Of a stretch of DNA of 64,000 nucleotides, positions 33,900-46,440 are shown one piece after another (the first letter of the stretch is position 1; every line of letters begins with the position of its first letter). Source of the DNA: Euonymus europaeus (taxonomy: Eukaryota > Streptophyta > Magnoliopsida > Celastrales > Celastraceae); assembly GCA_963580455.1 (NCBI GenBank), contig OY756966.1, positions 13,457,001-13,521,000 on the forward strand. Reading direction: 5' to 3'. The notes under the pieces were generated by a model, which was given only the letters and a program-made list of their open reading frames with translations, was not told the origin of the DNA and searched no databases. A program made the translations under genes and the position numbers.

Positions 33900-36800
33900 A
33901 ATAATGTAGGAAGCTTATACTCATAAAATTTGACATATAAGAACAATTAAAAGTCTATCCCGAGCAACTTTGATAGTCCGAAGTTGCTCAACTCTCTCTA
34001 TGGAGGAGCTTTTAACGGTTTTATCCATTTGTCAGAGAAAGTTGGTTTTTTGGCATCGAAATAATGTAGGAAGCTTATACTCGTAAAATTTGACATAGAA
34101 TAACAATAAAAAGTCTATCCCAAGCAACTTTGATAGTCCGAAGTTGCTCAACTCTCTCTATGGAGGAGCTTTTAACGGTTTTGTCTATTTGTCATAGAAA
34201 GTTGGTGTTTTGGCATCGAAATAGTCTCTGAAGCTTATACTCGTAAAATTTGACATATGAGAACAATAGAAATTGTACACTGAGCAACTTTGATGGTCCG
34301 AAGTTGCTGAACTCTCTCTATGGATGAGCTTTTAACGGTTTTGTCCATTTGTCATAGAAAGTTGGTGTTTTGTCATCGAAATAATGTAGGAAGCTTATAC
34401 TCATAAAATTTGACATATAAGAACAATTAAAAGTCTATCCCGAGAAATTTTGATAGTCTGAAATTGCTCAACTCTCTCTATGGAGGAGCATTTAACGGTT
34501 TTGTCCATTTGTCATAGAAAGTTGGTGTTTTGGACTCGAAATAATGTAGGAAGCTTATACTCGTAAAATTTGACATAGAAGGACAATAAAAAGTCTATCC
34601 CGAGCAACTTTGATAGTCCGAAGTTGCTCAACTCTCTCTATGGAGGAGCTTTTAACGGTTTTGTCCATTTGTCATAGAAAGTTGGTGTTTTGGCATCGAA
34701 ATAATATCTGAAGCTTATACTCGTAAAATTTGACATATGAGAACAATAGAAATTGTACACCGAGCAACTTTGATGGTCCGAAGTTGCTCAACTCTCTCTA
34801 TGGAGGAGCTTTTAACGGTTTTGTCCATTTGTCATAGAAAGTTGGTGTTTTGGCATCGAAATAATGTAGGAAGCTTATACTCATAAAATTTGACATAGAA
34901 GAACAATTAAAAGTCCATCCCGAGCAACTTTGATAGTCCGAAGTTGCTCAACTCTCTCTATGGAGGAGCTTTTAACGGTTTTGTCTATTTGTCATATAAA
35001 GTTGGTGTTTTGGCATCGAAATAATGTAGGAAGCTTATACTCGTAAAATTTGACATTGAAGAACAATTAAAAGTCTATCCCGAGCAACTTTAATAGTTCG
35101 AAGTTGCTCAACTCCCTCTATGGAGGAGCTTTTAACGGTTTTGTCCATTTGTCATAGAAAGTTTGCTTTTTGGCATCGAAATAATGTAGGAAGCTTATAC
35201 TCGTAAAATTTGACATAGAAGAACAATAAAAAGTCCATCCCGAGCAACATTGATGGTCCGAAGTTGCTCAACTCTCTCTATGGAGGAGCTTTTAACGGTT
35301 TTGTCTATTTGTCATAGAAAGTTGGTGTTTTGGACTCGAAATAATGTAGGAAGCTTATACTCGTAAAATTTGACATTGAAGAACAATTAAAAGTCTATCC
35401 CGAGCAACTTTGATAGTTCGAAGTTGCTCAACTCTCTCTATGGAGGAGCTTTTAACGGTTTTGTCCATTTGTCATAGAAAGGTAGTTTTTTGGCATCGAA
35501 ATAATGTAGGAAGCTTATACTCGTAAAATTTGACATTGAAGAACAATTAAAAGTCTATTCTGAGCAACTTTGATAGTCCGAAATTGCTCAACTCTCTCTA
35601 TGGAGGAGCTTTTAACGTTTTTGTCCATTTGTCATAGAAAGTTGGTGTTTTGGACTCGAAATAATCTATGAAGCTGATACTCGTAAAATTTGACATAGAA
35701 GAACAATAGAAATTGTACACCGAGCAACTTTGATGGTCCGAAGTTGCTCAACTCTCTCTATAGAGGAGCTTTTAACGGTTTTGTCCATTTGTCATAGAAA
35801 GTTGGTGTTTTGGCATCGAAATAATGTAGGAAGCTTATACTCATAAAATTTGACATATAAGAACAATAGAAATTGTACACCGAGCAACTTTGATAGTCCG
35901 AAGTTGCTCAACTCTCTCTATGGAGGAGCTTTTAACGGTTTTGTCCATTTGTCATAGAAAGTTGGTGTTTTGGCATGGAAATAATGTAGGAAGCTTATAC
36001 TCATAAAATTTGACATAGAAGAATAATTAAAAGTCCATCCCGAGCAACTTTGATAGTCCGAAGTTGCTCAACTCTCTCTATGGAGCGGCCTTTAACGGTT
36101 TTGTCCATTTGTCATAGAAAGTTGGTTTTTTGGCATCGAAATAATGTAGGAAGCTTATACTCGTAAAATTTGACATATAAGAACAATTAAAAGTCTATCC
36201 CGAGCAACTTTGATAGTCCGAAGTTGCTCAACTCTCTCTATGGAGGAGCTTTTATCGGTTTTGTCCTTTTGTCTCAGAAAGTTGGTTTTTTGTCATCGAA
36301 ATAATGTAGGAAGCTTATACTCGTAAAATTTGACATAGAATAACAATAAAAAGTCTATCCCGAGCAACTTTGATAGTCCGAAGTTGCTCAACTCTCTCTA
36401 TGGAGGAGCATTTAATGTTTTTGTCTGTTTGTCATAGAAAGTTGGTTTTTTGGACTCGAAATAATGTAGGAAGCTTATACTCGTAATATTTGACATAGCA
36501 GAACAATTAAAAGTCTACTCCGAGCAACTTTGATAGTCCGAAGTTGCTCAACTCTCTCTATGGAGGAGCTTTTAACGGTTTTGTCCATTTGTCATAGAAA
36601 GTTGGTGTTTTGGACTCGAAATAATCTATGAAGCTTATACTCGTAAAATTTGACAAAGAATAACAATAAAAAGTCTATCCCGAGCAACTTTGATAGTCCG
36701 AAGTTGCTCAACTCTCTCTATGGAGGAGCTTTTAACGGTTTTGTCCATTTGTCATAGAAAGTTGGTGTTTTGGACTCGAAATAATCTATGAAGCTTATAC

Positions 36801-37080
36801 TCGTAAAATTTGACATAGAAGAACAATTAAAAGTCTATTCCGAGCAACTTTGATAGTCCGAAATTGCTCAACTCTCTCTATGGAGGAGCATTTAACGTTT
36901 TTGTCTGTTTGTCATAGAAAGTTGGTGTTTTGGCATCGAAATAATCTCTGAAGCTTATACTCGTAAAATTTGACATATGAGAACAATAGAAATTGCACAC
37001 TGAGCAACTTTGATGGTCCGAAGTTGCTGAACTCTCTCTATGGAGGAGCTTTTAACGGTTTTGTCCATTTGTCATAGAAG
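33900..37080. repeat. Segmental satellite duplication, copy 2 (offset 4960 bp)
   Basis: Partner of 28940-32120, with scattered single-base differences, for example near 30600 versus 35560. It ends near 37080, where the monomer changes to one with GGTTAGTTTTTT. Confidence 0.8.
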
Positions 37081-37880
37081 GTTAGTTTTTTGGCATCGAA
37101 ATAATGTAGGAAGCTTATACTCATAAAATTTGACATATAAGAACAATTAAAAGTCTATCCCGAGCAACTTTGATAGTCCGAAGTTGCTCAACTCTCTCTA
37201 TGGAGGAGCTTTTAACGGTTTTGTCCATTTGTCAGAGAAAGTTGGTTTTTTGGCATCGAAATAATGTAGGAAGCTTATACTCGTAAAATTTGACATAGAA
37301 TAACAATAAAAAGTCTATACCAAGCAACTTTGATAGTCCGAAGTTGCTTAACTCTCTCTATGGAGGAGCTTTTAACGGTTTTGTCCATTTGTCATAGAAA
37401 GTTGGTGTTTTGGCATCGAAATAATGTAGGAAGCTTATACTCATAAAATTTGACATATAAGAACAATTAAAAGTCTATCCCGAGCAACTTTGATAGTCCG
37501 AAATTGCTCAACTCTCACTATGGAGGAGCATTTAACGGTTTTGTCCATTTGTCATAGAAAGTTAGTGTTTTGGACTCGAAATAATGTAGGAAGCTTATAC
37601 TCGTAAAATTTGAAATAGAAGAACAATTAAAAGTCTATCCCGAGCAACTTTGATAGTCCGAAGTTGCTCAACTCTCTCTATGGAGGAGCCTTTAACGGTT
37701 TTGTCCATTTGTCATAGAAAGTTGGCTTTTTGGCATCGAAATAATGTAGGAAGCTTATACTCGTAAAATTTGACATAGAAGAACAATAAAAAGTCTATCC
37801 CGAGCAACTTTGATAGTCCGAAGTTGTTCAACTCTCTCTATGGAGGAGCTTTTAACGGTTTTTGTCCATTTGTCATAGAA

Positions 37881-40800
37881 AGTTGGTGTTTTGGCATCGA
37901 AATAATGTAGGAAGCTTATACTCATAAAATTTGACATATAAGAACAATAGAAATTGTACACCGAGCAACTTTGATGGTCCGAAGTTGCTCAACTCTCTCT
38001 ATGGAGGAGCTTTTAACGGTTTTGTCCATTTGTCATAGAAAGTTGGTGTTTTGGCATCGAAATAATGTAGGAAGCTTATACTCATAAAATTTGACATATA
38101 AGAACAATAGAAATTGTACACCGAGCAACTTTGATGGTCCGAAGTTGCTCAACTCTCTCTATGGAGGAGCTTTTAACGGTTTTGTCCATTTGTCATAGAA
38201 AGTTGGTGTTTTGGCATGGAAATAATGTAGGAAGCTTATACTCATAAAATTTGACATAGAAGAACAATTAAAAGTCCATCCCGAGCAACTTTGATAGTCC
38301 GAAGTTGCTCAACTCTCTCTATGGAGGAGCTTTTAACGGTTTTGTCTATTTGTCGAAGAAAGTTGGTGTTTTGGCATCGAAATAATGTAGGAAGCTTATA
38401 CTCGTAAAATTTGACATTGAAGAACAATTAAAAGTCTATCCCGAGGAACTTTGATAGTTCGAAGTTGCTCAACTCTCTCTATGGAGGAGCTTTTAACGGT
38501 TTTGTCCATTTGTCATAGAAAGTTGGTTTTTTGGCATCGAAATAATGTAGGAAGCTTATACTCATAAAATTTGACATTGAAGAACAATTAAAAGTCTACT
38601 CCGAGCAACTTTGATAGTCCGAAATTGTTCAACTCTCTCTATGGAGGAGCATTTCACGTTTTTGTCCATTTGTCATAGAAAGTTGGTGTTTTGGACTCGA
38701 AATAATCTATGAATCTTATACTCGTAAAGTTTGATATTGAAGAACAATTAAAAGTCTATCCCGAGCAACTTTGATAGTCCGAAGTTGCTCAACTCTATCT
38801 ATGGAGGAGCCTTTAACGGTTTTGTCTATTTGTCATAGAAAGTTGGTGTTTTGGCATCAAAATAATGTAGGAAGCTTATACTAATAAAATTTTACATTGA
38901 AGAACAATTAAAAGTCTATCCCGAGCAACTTTGATAGTCCGAAGTTGCTCAACTCTCTCTATCGAGGTGCTTTTAACGGTTTTGTCCATTTGTCATAGAA
39001 AGTTGGTTTTTTGGCATCAAAATAATGTAGGAAGCTTATACTCGTAAAATTTGACATAAAAGAACAATAAAATGTCTATCCCGAGCAACTTTGATAGTCC
39101 GAAGTTGCTCAACTCTCTCTATGGAGGAGCTTTTAACGGTTTTGTCCATTTGTCACAGAAAGTTGGTGTTTTGGCATCGAAATAATCTCTGAAGCTTATA
39201 CTCGTAAAGTTTGACATAGAAGAACAATTAAAAGTCTATTCCGAGCAACTTTGATAGTCCGAAATTGCTCAACTCTCTCTATGGAGGAGCATTTAACGTT
39301 TTTGTCTGTTTGTCATAGAAAGTTGGTGTTTTGGACTCGAAATAATCTATGAAGCTTATACTCGTAAAGTTTGATATTGAAGAACAATTAAAAGTCTATC
39401 CCGAGCAACTTTGATAGTCCGAAGTTGCTCAACTCTATCTATGGAGGAGCCTTTAACGGTTTTGTCTATTTGTCATAGAAAGTTGGTTTTTTGGCATCAA
39501 AATAATGTAGGAAGCTTATACTCGTAAAATTTGACATAAAAGAACAATAAAATGTCTATCCCGAGCAACTTTGATAGTCCGAAGTTGCTCAACTCTCTCT
39601 ATTGAGGAGCTTTTAACGGTTTTGTCCATTTGTCATAGAAAGTTGGTTTTTTGGCATCAAAATAATGTAGGAAGCTTATACTCGTAAAATTTGACATAAA
39701 AGAACAATAAAATGTCTATCCCGAGCAACTTTGATAGTCCGAAGTTGCTCAACTCTCTCTATGGAGGAGCTTTTAACGGTTTTGTCCATTTGTCACAGAA
39801 AGTTGGTGTTTTGGCATCGAAATAACTTCTGAAGCTTATACTCGTAAAGTTTGACATAGAAGAACAATTAAAAGTCTATTCCGAGCAACTTTGATAGTCC
39901 GAAATTGCTCAACTCTCTCTATGGAGGAGCTTTTAACGGTTTTGTCTATTTGTCATAGAAAGTTGGTGTTTTGGCATCGAAATAATGTAGGAAGCTTATA
40001 CTCATAAAATTTGACATATAAGAACAATAGAAATTGTACACCGAGCAACTTTGATGGTCCGAAGTTGCTCAACTCTCTCTATGGAGGAGCTTTTAACGGT
40101 TTTGTCCATTTGTCATAGAAAGTTGGTGTTTTGGCATCGAAATAATGTAGGAAGCTTATACTCATAAAATTTGACATATAAGAACAATAGAAATTGTACA
40201 CCGAGCAACTTTGATGGTCCGAAGTTGCTCAACTCTCTCTATGGAGGAGCTTTTAACGGTTTTGTCCATTTGTCATAGAAAGTTGGTGTTTTGGCATGGA
40301 AATAATGTAGGAGGCTTATACTCATAAAATTTGACATAGAAGAACAATTAAAAGTCCATCCCGAGCAACTTTGATAGTCCGAAGTTGCTCAACTCTCTCT
40401 ATGGAGGAGCTTTTAACGGTTTTGTCTATTTGTCATAGAAAGTTGGTGTTTTGGCATCGAAATAATGTAGGAAGCTTATACTCGTAAAATTTGACATTGA
40501 AGAACAATTAAAAGTCTATCCCGAGGAACTTTGATAGTTCGAAGTTGCTCAACTCTCTCTATGGAGGAGCTTTTAACGGTTTTGTCCATTTGTCATAGAA
40601 AGTTGGTTTTTTGGCATCGAAATAATGTAGGAAGCTTATACTCATAAAATTTGACATTGAAGAACAATTAAAAGTCTACTCCGAGCAACTTTGATAGTCC
40701 GAAATTGTTCAACTCTCTCTATGGAGGAGCATTTCACGTTTTTGTCCATTTGTCATAGAAAGTTGGTGTTTTGGACTCGAAATAATCTATGAATCTTATA

Positions 40801-42040
40801 CTCGTAAAGTTTGATATTGAAGAACAATTAAAAGTCTATCCCGAGCAACTTTGATAGTCCGAAGTTGCTCAACTCTATCTATGGAGGAGCCTTTAACGGT
40901 TTTGTCTATTTGTCATAGAAAGTTGGTGTTTTGGCATCAAAATAATGTAGGAAGCTTATACTAATAAAATTTTACATTGAAGAACAATTAAAAGTCTATC
41001 CCGAGCAACTTTGATAGTCCGAAGTTGCTCAACTCTCTCTATCGAGGAGCTTTTAACGGTTTTGTCCATTTGTCATAGAAAGTTGGTTTTTTGGCATCAA
41101 AATAATGTAGGAAGCTTATACTCGTAAAATTTGACATAAAAGAACAATAAAATGTCTATCCCGAGCAACTTTGATAGTCCGAAGTTGCTCAACTCTCTCT
41201 ATGGAGGAGCTTTTAACGGTTTTGTCCATTTGTCACAGAAAGTTGGTGTTTTGGCATCGAAATAATCTCTGAAGCTTATACTCGTAAAGTTTGACATAGA
41301 AGAACAATTAAAAGTCTATTCCGAGCAACTTTGATAGTCCGAAATTGCTCAACTCTCTCTATGGAGGAGCATTTAACGTTTTTGTCTGTTTGTCATAGAA
41401 AGTTGGTGTTTTGGACTCGAAATAATCTATGAAGCTTATACTCGTAAAGTTTGATATTGAAGAACAATTAAAAGTCTATCCCGAGCAACTTTGATAGTCC
41501 GAAGTTGCTCAACTCTATCTATGGAGGAGCCTTTAACGGTTTTGTCTATTTGTCATAGAAAGTTGGTTTTTTGGCATCAAAATAATGTAGGAAGCTTATA
41601 CTCGTAAAATTTGACATAAAAGAACAATAAAATGTCTATCCCGAGCAACTTTGATAGTCCGAAGTTGCTCAACTCTCTCTATTGAGGAGCTTTTAACGGT
41701 TTTGTCCATTTGTCATAGAAAGTTGGTTTTTTGGCATCAAAATAATGTAGGAAGCTTATACTCGTAAAATTTGACATAAAAGAACAATAAAATGTCTATC
41801 CCGAGCAACTTTGATAGTCCGAAGTTGCTCAACTCTCTCTATGGAGGAGCTTTTAACGGTTTTGTCCATTTGTCACAGAAAGTTGGTGTTTTGGCATCGA
41901 AATAACTTCTGAAGCTTATACTCGTAAAGTTTGACATAGAAGAACAATTAAAAGTCTATTCCGAGCAACTTTGATAGTCCGAAATTGCTCAACTCTCTCT
42001 ATGGAGGAGCTTTTAACGGTTTTGTCTATTTGTCATAGAA
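37881..42040. repeat. 13-mer higher-order repeat, two tandem units (2080 bp each)
   Basis: 37881-39960 is repeated at 39961-42040. Diagnostic variants at the 2080-bp offset are CGAGGAACTT (about 38442/40522), CTAATAAAATTTTACATTG (38881/40961), GATATTGAAG (38733/40813) and AATAACTTCT (39821/41901). The two copies look nearly identical. Incomplete related copies lie at 44441-46400 and 51162-53130. Confidence 0.88.
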
Positions 42041-43399
42041 AGTTGGTGTTTTGGCATCAAAATAATGTAGGAAGCTTATACTTATAAAATTTGACATTGA
42101 AGAACAATTAAAAGTCTATCCCGAGCAACTTTGATAGTCCGAAGTTGCTCAACTCTCTCTATCGAGGAGCTTTTAACGGTTTTGTCCATTTGTCATAGAA
42201 AGTTGGTTTTTTGGCATCAAAATAATATAGGAAGCTTATACTCGTAAAATTTGACATAGAAGAACAATTAAAAGTCTATCCCGAGCAACTTTGATAGTCC
42301 AAAGTTGCTCAACTCTCTCTATGGAGGAGCTTTTAACGGTTTTGTCCATTTGTCACAGAAAGTTCGTTTTTTGGCATCGAAATAATGTAGGAAGCTTATA
42401 CTCGTAAAATTTGACGTAGACTAACAATAAAAATTCTATCCCGAGAAACTTTGATAGTCCGAAGTTGCTCAACTCTCTCTATGGAGGAGCTTTTAACGGT
42501 TTTGTCTATTTGTCATAGAAAGTTGGTGTTTTGGAATCGAAATAATGTAGGAAGCTTATACTCATAGAATTTGACATAGAAGAACAATAAAAAGTTTATC
42601 CCGAGCAACTTTGATAGTCCGAAGTTGCTCAACTCTCTCTATGGAGGAGCTTTTAACGGTTTTGTCTATTTGTCATAGAAAGTTGGTGTTTTGGCATCAA
42701 AATAATGTAGGAAGCTTATACTCATAAAATTTGACATTGAAGAACAATTAAAAGTCTATCCCGAGCAACTTTGATAGTCCGAAGTTGCTCAACTCTCTCT
42801 ATCGAGGAGCTTTTAACGGTTTTGTCCATTTGTCATAGAAAGTTGTTTTTTTGGCATCAAAATAATGTAGGAAGCTTATACTCGTAAAATTTGACATAGA
42901 AGAACAATAAAAAGTCTATCCCGAGCAACTTTGATAGTCCGAAGTTGCTCAACTCTCTCTATGGAGGAGCTTTTAACGGTTTTGTTCATTTGTCATAGAA
43001 AGTTGGTGTTTTGGCATCGAAATAATCTCTGAAGCTTATACTCGTAAAGTTTGACATTGAAGAACAATTAAAAGTCCATCCCGAGCAACTTTGATAGTCC
43101 GAAGTTGCTCAACTCTCTCTATGGAGGAGCTTTTAACGGTTTTGTCTATTTGTCATAGAAAGTTGGTGTTTTGGCATCGAAATAATGTAGGAAGCTTATA
43201 CTCGTAAAATTTGACATAGAAGAACAATAAAAAGTCTATCCCGAGCAACTTTGATAGTCCGAAGTTGCTCAACTCTCTCTATGGAGGAGCTTTTAACGGT
43301 TTTGTTCATTTGTCATAGAAAGTTGGTGTTTTGGCATCGAAATAATCTCTGAAGCTTATACTCGTAAAATTTGACATGGAAGAACAATTAAAAGTCTAT

Positions 43400-46300
43400 T
43401 CCGAGCAACTTTGATAGTCCGAAATTGCTCAACTCTCTCTATGGAGGAGCATTTAACGTTTTTGTCTGTTTGTCATAGAAAGTTGGTGTTTTGGCATCGA
43501 AATAATCTCTGAAGCTTATACTCGTAAAATTTGACATATGAGAACAATAGAAATTGCACACTGAGCAACTTTGATGGTCCGAAGTTGCTGAACTCTCTCT
43601 ATGGAGGAGCTTTTAACGGTTTTGTCCATTTGTCATAGAAGGTTAGTTTTTTGGCATCGAAATAATGTAGGAAGCTTATACTCATAAAATTTGACATATA
43701 AGAACAATTAAAAGTCTATCCCGAGCAACTTTGATAGTCCGAAGTTGCTCAACTCTCTCTATGGAGGAGCTTTTAACGGTTTTGTCCATTTGTCAGAGAA
43801 AGTTGGTTTTTTGGCATCGAAATAATGTAGGAAGCTTATACTCGTAAAATTTGACATAGAATAACAATAAAAAGTCTATACCAAGCAACTTTGATAGTCC
43901 GAAGTTGCTTAACACTCTCTATGGAGGAGCTTTTAACGGTTTTGTCCATTTGTCATAGAAAGTTGGTGTTTTGGCATCGAAATAATGTAGGAAGCTTATA
44001 CTCATAAAATTTGACATATAAGAACAATTAAAAGTCTATCCCGAGCAACTTTGATAGTCCGAAATTGCTCAACTCTCACTATGGAGGAGCATTTAACGGT
44101 TTTGTCCATTTGTCATAGAAAGTTAGTGTTTTGGACTCGAAATAATGTAGGAAGCTTATACTCGTAAAATTTGAAATAGAAGAACAATTAAAAGTCTATC
44201 CCGAGCAACTTTGATAGTCCGAAGTTGCTCAACTCTCTCTATGGAGGAGCCTTTAACGGTTTTGTCCATTTGTCATAGAAAGTTGGCTTTTTGGCATCGA
44301 AATAATGTAGGAAGCTTATACTCGTAAAATTTGACATAGAAGAACAATAAAAAGTCTATCCCGAGCAACTTTGATAGTCCGAAGTTGTTCAACTCTCTCT
44401 ATGGAGGAGCTTTTAACGGTTTTGTCCATTTGTCATAGAAAGTTGGTGTTTTGGCATCGAAATAATGTAGGAAGCTTATACTCATAAAATTTGACATATA
44501 AGAACAATAGAAATTGTACACCGAGCAACTTTGATGGTCCGAAGTTGCTCAACTCTCTCTATGGAGGAGCTTTTAATGGTTTTGTCCATTTGTCATAGAA
44601 AGTTGGTGTTTTGGCATCGAAATAATGTAGGAAGCTTATACTCATAAAATTTGACATATAAGAACAATAGAAATTGTACACCGAGCAACTTTGATGGTCC
44701 GAAGTTGCTCAACTCTCTCTATGGAGGAGCTTTTAACGGTTTTGTCCATTTGTCATAGAAAGTTGGTGTTTTGGCATGGAAATAATGTAGGAAGCTTATA
44801 CTCATAAAATTTGACATAGAAGAACAATTAAAAGTCCATCCCGAGCAACTTTGATAGTCCGAAGTTGCTCAACTCTCTCTATGGAGGAGCTTTTAACGGT
44901 TTTGTCTATTTGTCATAGAAAGTTGGTGTTTTGGCATCGAAATAATGTAGGAAGCTTATACTCGTAAAATTTGACATTGAAGAACAATTAAAAGTCTATC
45001 CCGAGGAACTTTGATAGTTCGAAGTTGCTCAACTCTCTCTATGGAGGAGCTTTTAACGGTTTTGTCCATTTGTCATAGAAAGTTGGTTTTTTGGCATCGA
45101 AATAATGTAGGAAGCTTATACTCATAAAATTTGACATTGAAGAACAATTAAAAGTCTACTCCGAGCAACTTTGATAGTCCGAAATTGTTCAACTCTCTCT
45201 ATGGAGGAGCATTTCACGTTTTTGTCCATTTGTCATAGAAAGTTGGTGTTTTGGACTCGAAATAATCTATGAATCTTATACTCGTAAAGTTTGATATTGA
45301 AGAACAATTAAAAGTCTATCCCGAGCAACTTTGATAGTCCGAAGTTGCTCAACTCTATCTATGGAGGAGCCTTTAACGGTTTTGTCTATTTGTCATAGAA
45401 AGTTGGTGTTTTGGCATCAAAATAATGTAGGAAGCTTATACTAATAAAATTTTACATTGAAGAACAATTAAAAGTCTATCCCGAGCAACTTTGATAGTCC
45501 GAAGTTGCTCAACTCTCTCTATCGAGGAGCTTTTAACGGTTTTGTCCATTTGTCATAGAAAGTTGGTTTTTTGGCATCAAAATAATGTAGGAAGCTTATA
45601 CTCGTAAAATTTGACATAAAAGAACAATAAAATGTCTATCCCGAGCAACTTTGATAGTCCGAAGTTGCTCAACTCTCTCTATGGAGGAGCTTTTAACGGT
45701 TTTGTCCATTTGTCACAGAAAGTTGGTGTTTTGGCATCGAAATAATCTCTGAAGCTTATACTCGTTAAGTTTGACATAGAAGAACAATTAAAAGTCTATT
45801 CCGAGCAACTTTGATAGTCCGAAATTGCTCAACTCTCTCTATGGAGGAGCATTTAACGTTTTTGTCTGTTTGTCATAGAAAGTTGGTGTTTTGGACTCGA
45901 AATAATCTATGAAGCTTATACTCGTAAAGTTTGATATTGAAGAACAATTAAAAGTCTATCCCGAGCAACTTTGATAGTCCGAAGTTGCTCAACTTTATCT
46001 ATGGAGGAGCCTTTAACGGTTTTGTCTATTTGTCATAGAAAGTTGGTTTTTTGGCATCAAAATAATGTAGGAAGCTTATACTCGTAAAATTTGACATAAA
46101 AGAACAATAAAATGTCTATCCCGAGCAACTTTGATAGTCCGAAGTTGCTCAACTCTCTCTATTGAGGAGCTTTTAACGGTTTTGTCCATTTGTCATAGAA
46201 AGTTGGTTTTTTGGCATCAAAATAATGTAGGAAGCTTATACTCGTAAAATTTGACATAAAAGAACAATAAAATGTCTATCCCGAGCAACTTTGATAGTCG

Positions 46301-46440
46301 GAAGTTGCTCAACTCTCTCTATGGAGGAGCTTTTAACGGTTTTGTCCATTTGTCACAGAAAGTTGGTGTTTTGGCATCGAAATAACCTCTGAAGCTTATA
46401 CTCGTAAAGTTTGACATAGAAGAACAATTAAAAGTCTATC
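43400..46440. repeat. Segmental copy of about 36840-39960 (offset 6560 bp, 41 monomers)
   Basis: Shares AGAAGGTTAGTTTT (37078/43639), the CTCACTATGG monomer (37512/44073) and the whole 13-mer block. It lacks the extra T found near 37861 in the first copy, so that insertion arose after duplication. It has AATAACCTCT at 46381 where copies 1 and 2 have AATAACTTCT. Confidence 0.8.
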
